Below are positions 54,206 through 63,548 of a DNA stretch of 64,000 bases, piece after piece. The DNA lies in contig NZ_VDFW01000008.1 of the NCBI RefSeq assembly GCF_006152065.1, positions 1 to 64,000 of the forward strand. Direction: 5' to 3'. The DNA comes from Amycolatopsis alkalitolerans. GTDB lineage: Bacteria; Actinomycetota; Actinomycetes; Mycobacteriales; Pseudonocardiaceae. The notes beneath the pieces were generated by a model. The model did not search any database. It saw only the letters and a list, made by a program, of their open reading frames with translations, and was not told the DNA's origin. Position numbers and translations under genes: made by a program. Within the stretch, counting starts at the first letter, position 1, and each line of letters opens with the position of its first letter.

Positions 54206-56323
54206 ATGGCCGAGAAGCAGTCCAAGAACGGTGATGCCGGGGCCGCGGTCGCTGTGGACGATCCGCGCATGGTGCGCAACGTGGTCCTGGTCGGCCCGTC
54301 GGGTTCGGGCAAGACCACCCTCACCGAGGCCCTGCTCGCGGTGTCCGGCACCGTGGCCAGGGCCGGTTCCGTGGTGGAGGGCACGACGGTCTGCGACCAC
54401 GACCCGGCGGCGGTCCGGCAACAGCGATCGGTGGGCCTGTCCGTCGCGCCGATCCTGCACAACGGCGTCAAGATCAACCTCATCGACACCCCCGGCTACG
54501 CGGATTTCGTCGGCGAACTGAGAGCCGGCCTGCGCGCGGCCGACGCGGCCCTGTTCGTCGTGTGCGCGGCCGAAGGCGTGGACCCGGCGACGGTCACGCT
54601 GTGGGAGGAGTGCGCCGCCGTCGGCATGCCGCGGGCGGTCGTCATCGCCAGGACCGACCACCAGCGCGCCGACGTCATGACCGAGATCGCCGCGTGCCAG
54701 GAAGCGTTCGGCGCCGGGGTGCTCCCGCTGTACCTGCCCGCGAGCGGGGACGGGCCCGCGCTCGTCGGCCTGATCACGCAGCGGCGCTACGACTACTCCG
54801 GCGGCTACCCGCCCGTGCTCGCCGATCCCGATCCGGCGGATCAGGACCGGATCGCCGAAGCCCGCGACGAGCTGATCGAGGGCATCATCGGCGAGAGCGA
54901 GGACGAGACCTTGATGGACCGTTACCTCGCCGGCGAGGAGATCTCCGAGACGACGCTGATCTCCGATCTGGAGACCGCCGTCGCGCGCGGCACCTTCCAT
55001 CCGGTCATCCCGGTGTGCGCCACCAGCGGACTGGGGCTGGCCGAGGTGCTCGACGGCATCGCGCGGGCGTTCCCGTCCCCGCTGGAACATCCGCTGCCCA
55101 AGGTCAGCGGTGTCGACGGCGGCCCGCATGAGGACCTGCGCGCGGACCCGGACGGGCCGCTGGCCGCGGAGGTCGTGCGGACGGCGGTCGACTCCTACGT
55201 GGGGCGTGTTTCGCTGGTCCGCGTCTTCTCGGGCACGCTGCGGCCCGAGCGACCGGTGCACGTTTCGGGGCACGGCCTCGCCGAGCGCGGCCACGAGGAC
55301 CACGACGCCGACGAACGCGTCGCGCACCTCTACTCCCCGCTGGGCGCGAACCTGCGCGAGGTGCCGTACTGCGTGGCGGGGGATCTGTGCGCGCTGACCA
55401 AGGTCGGTTCGGCCGAGACCGGGGACACCGTGTCCTCGCCGGAGGATCCGATGTTGATGCGGCCGTGGACCATGCCCGAACCGCTGCTGCCCGTCGCGAT
55501 CGTCGCGCACAACCGCAGCGACGAGGATACGCTGGCGCGCAACCTGTCCCGGCTCGTGGCGGGCGATCCGACACTGCGGCTGGAGCGCAACGCCGAGACG
55601 AGCCAACTGGTGCTGTGGTGCATGGGCGAGGCGCATGCGGACGTCGTGCTGTCCCGGCTGCGGGCCGGGGGCGCCGAGGTCGACACCGAGCCGGTGAAGA
55701 TCAGCCTGCGCGAGACGTTCACGAGCCCGGCGAAGGGCCATGGGCGGCATGTGAAGCAGTCCGGCGGGCACGGGCAGTACGCCGTGTGCGATATCGAGGT
55801 CGAACCGCTACCGCGGGGCAGCGGGTTCGAGTTCGTGGACCGGGTCGTCGGTGGAGCGGTGCCCCACCAGTTCATCCCGAGTGTGGAGAAGGGCGTGCGC
55901 GCGCAGCTGCAACGCGGGCTCTCGTCGGGGAACCCGGTGGTGGACCTGCGCGTGACGCTGGTGGATGGCAAGGCGCACAGCGTGGATTCGTCCGACGCGG
56001 CGTTCCAGACGGCCGGTGCGCTGGCACTCAAGGACGCGGCCGCGAACAGCCGGATCTCCCTGCTGGAGCCGGTGGACGAGGTGACGGTGCTGTTGCCGGA
56101 CGAGCATCTGGGCACGGTGCTGGGTGATCTGTCGTCCCGGCGCGGGCGCGTGCTCGGCACGGAGGCCGCGCACGGCGGGCGGACGCTCGTCAAGGCGGAG
56201 GTCCCGGCGACGGAGCTGCTCCGGTACGCGACGGATTTGCGGTCGCTCACCTCGGGCACGGCGACGTTCACCCGGAAGCACGCGCGGTTCGACCCGATGC
56301 CGGAGGGAGTGAAGACCGGGTAA
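54206..56323 (+). CDS. Elongation factor G-like protein (EF-G2 type)
   Basis: This 705-residue GTPase has the EF-G domain order: G domain with P-loop GPSGSGKT near 30, G3 DTPGYADF, then domains II-V with [20 protein letters not shown]. The G4 box normally N-K-x-D reads ARTDHQRAD, so guanine recognition may be altered, as in other EF-G2 proteins, and ribosomal GTPase activity cannot be assumed. ATG 54206 follows GGGAGG. It is divergent from pdxS with about 210 bases between. It is not the housekeeping EF-G, which would sit with ribosomal genes. Confidence 0.9.
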   Translation: MAEKQSKNGDAGAAVAVDDPRMVRNVVLVGPSGSGKTTLTEALLAVSGTVARAGSVVEGTTVCDHDPAAVRQQRSVGLSVAPILHNGVKINLIDTPGYADFVGELRAGLRAADAALFVVCAAEGVDPATVTLWEECAAVGMPRAVVIARTDHQRADVMTEIAACQEAFGAGVLPLYLPASGDGPALVGLITQRRYDYSGGYPPVLADPDPADQDRIAEARDELIEGIIGESEDETLMDRYLAGEEISETTLISDLETAVARGTFHPVIPVCATSGLGLAEVLDGIARAFPSPLEHPLPKVSGVDGGPHEDLRADPDGPLAAEVVRTAVDSYVGRVSLVRVFSGTLRPERPVHVSGHGLAERGHEDHDADERVAHLYSPLGANLREVPYCVAGDLCALTKVGSAETGDTVSSPEDPMLMRPWTMPEPLLPVAIVAHNRSDEDTLARNLSRLVAGDPTLRLERNAETSQLVLWCMGEAHADVVLSRLRAGGAEVDTEPVKISLRETFTSPAKGHGRHVKQSGGHGQYAVCDIEVEPLPRGSGFEFVDRVVGGAVPHQFIPSVEKGVRAQLQRGLSSGNPVVDLRVTLVDGKAHSVDSSDAAFQTAGALALKDAAANSRISLLEPVDEVTVLLPDEHLGTVLGDLSSRRGRVLGTEAAHGGRTLVKAEVPATELLRYATDLRSLTSGTATFTRKHARFDPMPEGVKTG

Positions 56324-56462
56324 CCGGCGCGGTCCCGTTGGCGATCGCGGCGAACGTGCCGGGATCCGTGTCAGAGGGCGTGTCAGGACAGTGGCCGTCC
56401 GGTGTCAGGACGGCGGGCGAGTGTGGTTGTCGATCGCACCGACACCGACAGCAGGAGCCACG

Positions 56463-57128
56463 ATGCACACGTTCGACACTCCCGCCCCGATCGCCGCCGT
56501 GCTGGACATTCCCGCCGGGCGCGTCCAGCTCGTCGCCACCGACCGCGCCGACACCACCGTCGAGGTCCGGCCCGCCGACCCGTCGAAGAGCCGCGACGTC
56601 AAAGCCGCGGAGCGGACCACCGCCACCTACGGCGACGGTGTTCTGCGGATCCGCACCTCGGAGTCCAAGAACCAGTACTTCGGGCCCTCGGGATCCCTGG
56701 AGGTCACCATCCAGCTGCCTGCCGGCTCGCGCGTCGAGGCCAGGGCCGCCGGCGCCGAAGTCCGCGGCGCCGGCCGCCTCGGCGACGTCGCCTTCGACGG
56801 CGCGTACCGCCAGATCAAGATCGACGAGGCGGCCAGCGTCCGCCTCACCGCGGTGGACGGGGACGTCGAAGTCGGCCGGCTGGACGGCCCCGCCCAGATC
56901 AGTACCACCAGGGGCGACATCCGCGTCGCCGAGGCCGTACGCGGCACGGTCGTGCTGCGCACCCAGTCCGGGGGCATCTCGGTCGCCGCCGCCGCCGGCG
57001 TCGCGGCCTCGCTGGACGCCGGTACCACCCACGGCCGCATCAGCAACGCCCTCAAGAACGACGGCGCCGCCGAACTCGACATCCACGCGACCACGGCCTA
57101 CGGCGACATAGTCGCCCGCAGCCTCTGA
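56463..57128 (+). CDS. DUF4097-family beta-repeat protein
   Basis: This 221-residue protein consists of short beta-strand repeats (LDIPAGRVQLVATDR; VRLTAVDGDVEVGRLDG; VVLRTQSGGISVAAA) typical of DUF4097/adhesin-like solenoids. There is no signal peptide, so it is probably cytoplasmic, though secreted relatives exist. ATG 56463 follows AGGAG. The role is unknown; in other bacteria such genes accompany anti-sigma or regulatory membrane proteins. Confidence 0.75.
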   Translation: MHTFDTPAPIAAVLDIPAGRVQLVATDRADTTVEVRPADPSKSRDVKAAERTTATYGDGVLRIRTSESKNQYFGPSGSLEVTIQLPAGSRVEARAAGAEVRGAGRLGDVAFDGAYRQIKIDEAASVRLTAVDGDVEVGRLDGPAQISTTRGDIRVAEAVRGTVVLRTQSGGISVAAAAGVAASLDAGTTHGRISNALKNDGAAELDIHATTAYGDIVARSL

Positions 57129-57200
57129 AGCGCGGTCAGGCAGCCGGCTCGGCGGCCCGGGATCCGTTTGCCCAGCAAAGGCCGGGACTAGGCTCCGCAC

Positions 57201-58148
57201 GTGGATGTCGCGTGGTTGGAGAGCCTGCTCGCACTGCTGGAGCACGGCAGCTTCACCCGGGCCGCCGAGGCTCTGCACATCAGCCAGCCGGCGTTCAGCA
57301 GGCGCATCCGCTCCCTGGAGCACTGGGCCGGTGCCGAGTTGGTGGACCGCTCGACGTTCCCGGTCTCGCTCACGCCGGCGGGAGTCAAGCTGCGGGCGCA
57401 GGCCCACGAGGTGGTAGCCAACCTGGCTGCCGTGCGCGACGAGGTGCGCGGGCGCCAGCTCATGCCCCGCGAGGCGGTGCGGCTGGCTATCAGCCACACG
57501 CTGGCCAGCCACTACTTCGCCGGGTGGTGGGCGGCGCTGACCGTGGACAAGCCCAGACTGACCTGTCTGCTGCTGCCCTCGAACAACCTCGACGCCTACG
57601 ACGCGCTCCTGCACGGTGGCTGTGACCTGCTGCTGGCGTACGCCGATCCGGCGCAGCCGCTGGGCATCGACCGCAGCGAGGTCGAATCGCTGGTCGTGGC
57701 CAGGGAACGGTTGTCGCCCTACGCGCGGGCCAGGGACGGCGCGGCCGAGTACGCGCTGCCGGGCAGCCCGAACCGCCTGGTGCCGTTCGTGAGCCACGGC
57801 GCCGGGGCGTTCCTCGGCCGAGTCACCGACCGGCTGCTCGCCACGCGCCGCGCCTACCTGCGCCCGGTCGTGCAGAGTGACCTGACCTCGGCACTGGCGC
57901 AGCTGGTCCGTGCCGGTTTCGGGGTCGGCTGGCTGCCGGGGGTGCTCGCGCGGGACGACGTCGGCGCCGGCACACTGGCCCAGCTCGGCGGTCCGGAGTG
58001 GACGGCTGAGCTCGAGGTGCAGCTGCACCGCAACCGCCGGCAACGGGCCAACCCGCGCGCGGCCGAAGTCTGGGAGCTGGCGGCGCTGGACGCCGGCCGG
58101 CGAGGGGTCACCCCGCGCGATGAGCCTCCGCGCCCAGACACGTGGTGA
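57201..58148 (+). CDS. LysR-family transcriptional regulator
   Basis: This 315-residue protein has the LysR helix-turn-helix at 1-60 (LLALLEHGSFTRAAEALHIS; QPAFSRRIRSLEHWAGAELV) and a substrate-binding domain to residue 300. The 3' end overlaps the racemase gene on the other strand by 41 bases. It probably controls the divergent catabolic genes at 58.1-63.1 kb, although LysR genes usually point away from their target and here the nearest gene converges. Confidence 0.9.
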   Translation: MDVAWLESLLALLEHGSFTRAAEALHISQPAFSRRIRSLEHWAGAELVDRSTFPVSLTPAGVKLRAQAHEVVANLAAVRDEVRGRQLMPREAVRLAISHTLASHYFAGWWAALTVDKPRLTCLLLPSNNLDAYDALLHGGCDLLLAYADPAQPLGIDRSEVESLVVARERLSPYARARDGAAEYALPGSPNRLVPFVSHGAGAFLGRVTDRLLATRRAYLRPVVQSDLTSALAQLVRAGFGVGWLPGVLARDDVGAGTLAQLGGPEWTAELEVQLHRNRRQRANPRAAEVWELAALDAGRRGVTPRDEPPRPDTW

Positions 58149-58836
58149 CCACGGCGACGGCGAGCTGCTCGGTGGGATCGACCAGGAGCGGCAGCCCCGC
58201 CCGGTCGCTGTCCCGCAGCGCCACGGGCAGCTCGGTGCAGGCCAGCACGACCGCGTCCACCGTGCCGCCCGCCAGTCGGCGGACCGCGGCCACCGCGTGG
58301 TCCCCCGCGGTGGCCAGCTCGCCCCGCTTGACGGCCCGGATGGCCGCGTCCACCTCGGCCTGCACCTCGGGACCCGGCTCGACGGGGCGGATACCTGCCG
58401 CGCGCAGCCGATCCTGGTAGAGCCGACTGTGCACGATTCCCCGGGTCCCCAGCAGCCCGACGGCACGCGGCGCCGTGCCGGCCCGGGTGAGGGCGCCGAC
58501 CGTCTCCTCGATCATGTCGACGAACGGCAACCCGGTGTCGGCCACCAGGCGTGGCAGGAACACGTGTGCCGTGTTGCACGGCATCGCGGCAACCGTGACA
58601 CCGAGTTCGCACAGCCGGCGGGCACCGGCCAGCATCGCCGGATACGGCCCGTCGGTGCCCTCGAGCACCGCGCTTACCCGGTCCGGCACCGTCGGGTCGG
58701 CCCAGATCACCACGCGGAGGTGCTCCTGGTCCCTGCTCGCGGGTGTGTGCTGGATCAGCCGGGCGTAGAAGTCCGCGGTGGCGGCCGGGCCCATGCCACC
58801 GAGAACGCCCACCAGATGGTCGGCCCGCGCGGTCAC
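58108..58836 (-). CDS. Aspartate/glutamate racemase-family protein
   Basis: This 242-residue protein has the two catalytic Cys motifs, MPCNTAH near 84 and VLACTELPV near 199, and the GVLGGMGPAATADFYARL start. Such enzymes invert amino acids between L and D forms without a cofactor. The GTG start overlaps the upstream stop (GTGA at 58833-58836), coupling it to the desulfhydrase-like gene; together they suggest handling of a D-amino acid. Confidence 0.87.
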   Translation of the reverse strand: MTARADHLVGVLGGMGPAATADFYARLIQHTPASRDQEHLRVVIWADPTVPDRVSAVLEGTDGPYPAMLAGARRLCELGVTVAAMPCNTAHVFLPRLVADTGLPFVDMIEETVGALTRAGTAPRAVGLLGTRGIVHSRLYQDRLRAAGIRPVEPGPEVQAEVDAAIRAVKRGELATAGDHAVAAVRRLAGGTVDAVVLACTELPVALRDSDRAGLPLLVDPTEQLAVAVVTTCLGAEAHRAG

Positions 58837-59840
58837 GACGGGGAGAACGTGTCGCGGTAGCCGAACAGCCCGGCGCTGCCACCGGTGTGCACGAACACCA
58901 CGTTCTGGTCCGCCGCGAACCGCCCTTCGGCGATGTTGCCGAGCAACCCGGCGAAGCCCTTGCCGGAGTACACCGGGTCCAGCAGGATGCCCTCGGTGGT
59001 GGCCAGCAGGCGGACCGCGTCGACCATCGCGTCCGTCGGCACGCCGTAGCCGCCGCCCACCCACCGGTCGTCGACCAGCACCGCGTCGCGCGGAATCGCG
59101 TCCTCGGCGCCGAGCAGGGCCGCGGTGCGGCGCGCCAGATCGTGCACGGCCGCGCTCTGCTGGTCCTCCTTCTGCCGCACGCTGATGCCCAGCACCCTGG
59201 CGTCGCTGTGCCGCAACCGCAGGCCGGCGACAAGCCCGGCCTGGGTGCCGGTGCTGCCAGTGGCGTGGACGACCCAGTCGATCGGGACGGGTGCCGAGTC
59301 CAGTTCCGCGGCGCAACCGACGTAACCGAGCGCACCGGTGGGGTTGGACCCGCCGCCGGGAATGACGTACGGCCGCCGGCCTTCGGCGCGGAGCCGGTCC
59401 GCGAGGTCCTCCATCGCGGCCTGCATATCGGTGCCGGCCGGCAGCCGGTCGACGATCTCGGCGCCGAGGATCTCGTCGAGCAGGACGTTGCCCGACCGCT
59501 CGTAGTCCTCATCGCGTTCCTGGCGCCGCTCCAGCAGCAGCTTGCAGTCCATGCCGACCCGCGCGGCCGCCGCCGCGGTCTGGCGTGCGTGGTTGGATTG
59601 GGTGGCGCCCTGCGTGATGAGCGTGTCGGCGCCCTGCTGGTGCGCCTCGCCCACCAGGTACTCCAGCTTCCTGGTCTTGTTGCCGCCGGTGGCCAGGCCG
59701 GTGCAGTCGTCGCGCTTGATCCAGAGCGTCGGGACCTGCCGGTGTTCCGCGCGCAGCCGGTCGGTAAGCCGGCTCAGCGGCTCGAAGGGCGTCGGAAAAT
59801 GCCCGAGCGCGCGCCGCGGGAACCGTGCCAGCTGAACCAT
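58833..59840 (-). CDS. D-cysteine desulfhydrase/ACC deaminase-family PLP enzyme
   Basis: This 335-residue fold-type II PLP enzyme has the Schiff-base Lys in TGGNKTRKLEYL near 54, the QSNHARQTAAAAARVG block and the phosphate-binding SGKGFAGLLG loop near 293-302. Family members eliminate H2S from D-cysteine or open the ring of aminocyclopropane carboxylate; which substrate applies cannot be read here. It is the first gene of an operon with the racemase, and is divergent from the amidohydrolase operon across a 191-base shared control region. Confidence 0.85.
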   Translation of the reverse strand: MVQLARFPRRALGHFPTPFEPLSRLTDRLRAEHRQVPTLWIKRDDCTGLATGGNKTRKLEYLVGEAHQQGADTLITQGATQSNHARQTAAAAARVGMDCKLLLERRQERDEDYERSGNVLLDEILGAEIVDRLPAGTDMQAAMEDLADRLRAEGRRPYVIPGGGSNPTGALGYVGCAAELDSAPVPIDWVVHATGSTGTQAGLVAGLRLRHSDARVLGISVRQKEDQQSAAVHDLARRTAALLGAEDAIPRDAVLVDDRWVGGGYGVPTDAMVDAVRLLATTEGILLDPVYSGKGFAGLLGNIAEGRFAADQNVVFVHTGGSAGLFGYRDTFSPS

Positions 59841-60031
59841 CGTGACCCCTCATCGGTCGATCTCACCTGTGAGCGGCGTTCAGTCCACCGGATGGCGCTG
59901 CCGGTGTCCAATACGTTTCACGCAGCGATCATGCGTAACTCACATGACGCTGTCCCGGCCATTGACCAGCGCTTCCGCGAACGCCGACACTTCGCCCCGG
60001 CCATCCTGCCCGAGGACCACCTGGAGGATCG

Positions 60032-61297
60032 ATGACCCCGTCGGCGAGCGTGGTCGATTTGCGTCGTGACTTCCACCGCCACCCCGAGGTCGGCTTCTGC
60101 GAGTTCCGCACGGCCAGCCGTGCCGCCGGCATCCTGGCCGATCTCGGCTGGGACGTCCTGGTGGGGGCCGACGCGATGGCGCCGGACTCCCGGCTGGGAG
60201 TGCCGGAGCCGACGGTGCTGGACGCGGCCTACCGGCGGGCCGCCCGCGACGGTGCCGACGACCGGTTCTTGCCTGCCATGCGCGGCGGGCTGACCGGTGT
60301 CCTGGCCACACTGCGCGGAAATCGTCCCGGCCCGGTCACGGCCCTGCGCGCCGACCTCGACGCCCTTCCGCTGGCCGAGTCCGCCGACGAGGCCCACCTC
60401 CCGGCGAGGGAGGGCTTCCGGTCCCTCTGGCCGGGCGCCATGCACGCGTGCGGCCACGACGGACACGTCGCGGTGGCGTTGACCATCGCGGGCCGGTTGG
60501 CCGACCGGGACTTCCCGGGCACGGTCCGGCTGGTGCTCCAGCCGGCGGAGGAGGGTGGCCGGGGGGCAGCCGCGATGGTCGAGGCCGGCGCCGTGGACGA
60601 CGTCGACGTGTTCCTCGCCGCCCACCTCGGGCTCGGGTTGCCGACCGGCTCGGTCTGCCCCGCGATTCCGGGTCTGCTGGCGAACTCGAAGCTGCGCGCC
60701 ACGTTCCACGGCACGGCGGCGCACGCCGCCATGGCGCCGGAACGCGGGCGGCACGCGCTGCTCGGAGCGGCGGCGGCCGCGGTCGCGGTGCACACCATGC
60801 CGCCCTACTCCGGTCACGAGACCAGGGTGAACGTCGGCATGCTGACCTCGGGCACCTCCAGCAACATCGTGCCGGACACGGCGGTGATGCTGCTGGAGAC
60901 GCGGGCGGACGAGGGCGCCGTTAACGAGGAACTCGAACGCCGGGTGCGCGCCACGCTCACCGGCGCGGCCGGGATGTACGGGCTGGACCTGGACGTGGAG
61001 CTCGTCGGCTCGGTCACCACCGCGCCGAACGACCCGGACGTCGCGCGCGCGGTCGAGGCGGCGGCACGCGCGGCCGGCGCCACGGTGACCGGTCCTGGCG
61101 CCGGCATCGCCAGCGACGACGCCACCGCCTTCATGCGCCGGGTGCGGGCGCACGGCGGTGTGGCCGGTTACCTCGGTATCGGTGCGGACAGCCCGGCCCC
61201 GCACCACGCCACCCGGTTCGACATCGATGAGGCGGCCCTGCCGGTCGCGGTGAACGTACTGGACCGCGTCCTGCGCGGCGGACTCGACCTGAGCTGA
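60032..61297 (+). CDS. M20-family amidohydrolase (aminoacylase/AbgA-like)
   Basis: This 421-residue peptidase-like hydrolase has the metal-binding motif HACGHDGHVAVAL near 140, QPAEEGGRGAAAMVEAG with the catalytic Glu pair, and a dimerisation domain (HGTAAHAAMAPERG). M20 amidohydrolases split N-acyl amino acids or p-aminobenzoyl-glutamate; the inserted segment RRAARDGADDRF near 70 resembles AbgA-like members. ATG 60032 follows GGAGGATCG. It leads an operon with the transporter, which suggests that the substrate or its product is taken up. Confidence 0.85.
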   Translation: MTPSASVVDLRRDFHRHPEVGFCEFRTASRAAGILADLGWDVLVGADAMAPDSRLGVPEPTVLDAAYRRAARDGADDRFLPAMRGGLTGVLATLRGNRPGPVTALRADLDALPLAESADEAHLPAREGFRSLWPGAMHACGHDGHVAVALTIAGRLADRDFPGTVRLVLQPAEEGGRGAAAMVEAGAVDDVDVFLAAHLGLGLPTGSVCPAIPGLLANSKLRATFHGTAAHAAMAPERGRHALLGAAAAAVAVHTMPPYSGHETRVNVGMLTSGTSSNIVPDTAVMLLETRADEGAVNEELERRVRATLTGAAGMYGLDLDVELVGSVTTAPNDPDVARAVEAAARAAGATVTGPGAGIASDDATAFMRRVRAHGGVAGYLGIGADSPAPHHATRFDIDEAALPVAVNVLDRVLRGGLDLS

Positions 61298-61338
61298 TCG
61301 TTTCGACCCGTCACCCCACCACGACCCTGGAGACGCTC

Positions 61339-61569
61339 ATGACAACGCCGCGGACCCGATCGCGGGCGGGCAGGCACCGCCACCGCTTGCTGCTGCTCGT
61401 GCCGTACCTGTGGTCGGTAGCAGCCATCCCGCTGGTCAACAGCGTCCACGCCGCACCGCTCGGAGTGCCCCTGCTGCTGTGGTGGGCGCTGGCCGGAGTG
61501 GTCGTGACGACAGGCTGCCTCGGTGTGGTCTGGCGGCTGGACCGGGCCCGGGAGGTGACCGGCCGATGA
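61339..61569 (+). CDS. DUF3311 small membrane protein
   Basis: This 76-residue protein has two hydrophobic helices (LLLLVPYLWSVAAIPLVNSV; LLLWWALAGVVVTTGCLGVV) and a basic start. DUF3311 proteins stand directly before sodium:solute symporter genes and are thought to be accessory subunits. Its stop overlaps the symporter start (ATGA at 61566-61569), supporting this. Confidence 0.85.
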   Translation: MTTPRTRSRAGRHRHRLLLLVPYLWSVAAIPLVNSVHAAPLGVPLLLWWALAGVVVTTGCLGVVWRLDRAREVTGR

Positions 61570-63074
61570 CCGCGATCCTGATCGCCCTGTTCGTCGTCGC
61601 CTTCACCACCGGCGCGTCGACCGCACTGGCCCGGCGCCGGCGCCGCATGGACCTGACCGAGTGGGCGGTCGGCGGCCGCAGCTTCGGCAGCTTCCTGCTC
61701 TGGTTCCTGTCGGCCGGCGAGATCTACACGACGTTCGCGTTCCTCGGCGCGGCCGGCTGGGCCTACGAGCACGGCGCTCCCGGCTTCTACGTGCTGGCGA
61801 ACGCGCCGCTCGGCTACGTGCTGGGCTACTGGCTCCTGCCCAAGATCTGGCGAGCCGGGCACGAGCACGGTGTGCTGTCCCAGGGCGACTACCTGCGCGC
61901 CCGGTTCGGCACCCAATGGCTGGCCACGCTCGTCGCGGTCATCGGCGTGCTGGCCCTGGTTCCCTATGTCCAGGTGCAGCTGACCGGGCTGTCTTCGATC
62001 GTCAACGTGCTCTTCCACGGCACGGTGAGCAAACCGCTCGCGGTCGGGATCGGCGCCGTGGTGCTGGTGGTGTTCACCTTCACCGCCGGCCTGCGCTCGT
62101 CGGCGCTCGCATCGGTCGTGAAGGACGTGCTCGTGATCGCGGCCGTCGTGGCGATCGTCGTGACCATCGGGGCGGCCACCGGCCTCGGCGGAATCGCCGG
62201 CATCTTTCGTCATATGGACGCACTGCACCCGAGCTACGCGAACCTGCCGGGAATGAAGCCGGCGACCGGCCACACGTCGCTGTGGTTCATGTCGGCCCTG
62301 CTGATGACCAACATCGGCTACTGGATGTGGCCGCATTCGTTCCAGGCCAACCTCGCCGCGAAGGACGCCCACACCGTACGCCGCAATGCGGTCTTCCAGC
62401 CGCTCTACACATTGTCCTACTTCTTCGTCTTCGTGATCGGCTTCGCCGCGGTGCTCACCCTGCCGCACCTGACCACCTCCAACAACGCGCTGGTCTCGGT
62501 GGTCGCGAAGTACTATCCACAGTGGTTCGTCGGGCTGGTGGCCGCCACCGGTGTCCTGGTCGCCGTCGTACCGTCCACGGTCATGCTGCTGACGCTGGGC
62601 ACGAGCGTGGCGCGCAACATCTACCGGCCGTCCGCGCGGCTTGGCGACCGGCACCGGCTGTGGGCCGGGCGGCTGGCGACGTTGCTCGGGGTGCTCGCGG
62701 CCGCCGACCTCACGCTCGGTTCCAACAAGACGATCGTCGGCCTGCTGCTCATCGCCTACAGCGGTATCGCCCAGATCGGACCGGGCATCATCGCCTCGCT
62801 CGCCTGGCGGCGTACGACCACCTGGGGTGTCGCCGCCGGCTCGGTCACCGGCGTGGTCCTGATCGCGGTGCCGCAGATCTCCACCTGGTGGCACCGGGTG
62901 TCCACGATGGAGATCGGCTTCGCGGCCCTGCTGGTCAACGGCCTGGTCGTGGTGGTGGTGAGCCTGGTTACCCGGGCCCCGGCGCGCGAGCACATCGCCG
63001 TGGGCCTTCCGGACGCGCCGGAGGCCGTGCCCGTGCCGGCGACTTCGGCACCTGCGGGCCGCGACTCCGTCTAG
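61566..63074 (+). CDS. Sodium:solute symporter family protein
   Basis: This 502-residue transporter has about 13 membrane helices. It starts with the SSS pattern (DLTEWAVGGRSFGSFLLWFL; FAFLGAAGWAYEHGAPGF) and has the conserved GYWMWPHSFQ, TFTAGLRSS and SLAWRRTT regions. It should import an organic solute with sodium. With DUF3311 and the M20 enzyme it forms an uptake and hydrolysis unit. The stop overlaps the stop of the XdhC-like gene on the other strand. Confidence 0.9.
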   Translation: MTAILIALFVVAFTTGASTALARRRRRMDLTEWAVGGRSFGSFLLWFLSAGEIYTTFAFLGAAGWAYEHGAPGFYVLANAPLGYVLGYWLLPKIWRAGHEHGVLSQGDYLRARFGTQWLATLVAVIGVLALVPYVQVQLTGLSSIVNVLFHGTVSKPLAVGIGAVVLVVFTFTAGLRSSALASVVKDVLVIAAVVAIVVTIGAATGLGGIAGIFRHMDALHPSYANLPGMKPATGHTSLWFMSALLMTNIGYWMWPHSFQANLAAKDAHTVRRNAVFQPLYTLSYFFVFVIGFAAVLTLPHLTTSNNALVSVVAKYYPQWFVGLVAATGVLVAVVPSTVMLLTLGTSVARNIYRPSARLGDRHRLWAGRLATLLGVLAAADLTLGSNKTIVGLLLIAYSGIAQIGPGIIASLAWRRTTTWGVAAGSVTGVVLIAVPQISTWWHRVSTMEIGFAALLVNGLVVVVVSLVTRAPAREHIAVGLPDAPEAVPVPATSAPAGRDSV

Positions 63075-63538
63075 AAGTGGAAGCCGCCCGGGCGGTTGTT
63101 GCGGTCGGCGAGGAGGCCGGCCAGCGTGGCGAGCGCGATCTCCGGTGGGGTGCGGGAGCCGATGTTGAGGCCGATCGGCCGGTGCACGCGGTCGATCTGC
63201 TCCGCCGGGACGCCGAGCTGTTTGAGGGCTTCGACGTGCGGGCCGGGGTGACGGGGGTTGCCCATGACGCCGACCCAGCGGACCGGGTACGCGAGCACGT
63301 CACGCAGCACTTCACCGAGTTCGTCGCGATGGTGGTCGGTGACGACCACGTCGGTGGTGGCGTCGAGCGCGGGCAGCGTGCCGTTCTTCGGGTCGTGGAG
63401 CACGGTGCGGTAGCCCAGGTCGGCCGCGTACTTCAGCAGGTACCCGGCGACCGGGCCGTCGAACACCGCCACCAGGGTGCGGGTCTCGGTCGGCGCCTCG
63501 GCTTCGCCGTGGGCGACCGCGCAAGCAGGGTCAGTCAT
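63071..63538 (-). CDS. XdhC-family protein, Rossmann-domain part
   Basis: This 155-residue protein is the NAD-binding half of XdhC (TLVAVFDGPVAGYLLKYAAD; VVTDHHRDELGEVL; VGVMGNPRHPG; VHRPIGLNIGSRTPPEIALA). XdhC proteins bind and insert molybdenum cofactor into xanthine dehydrogenase-type enzymes. The N-terminal XdhC half is missing, as in the short actinobacterial forms. No molybdenum enzyme gene is in the window. Confidence 0.82.
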   Translation of the reverse strand: MTDPACAVAHGEAEAPTETRTLVAVFDGPVAGYLLKYAADLGYRTVLHDPKNGTLPALDATTDVVVTDHHRDELGEVLRDVLAYPVRWVGVMGNPRHPGPHVEALKQLGVPAEQIDRVHRPIGLNIGSRTPPEIALATLAGLLADRNNRPGGFHF

Positions 63539-63548
63539 GCCCCCAAAG

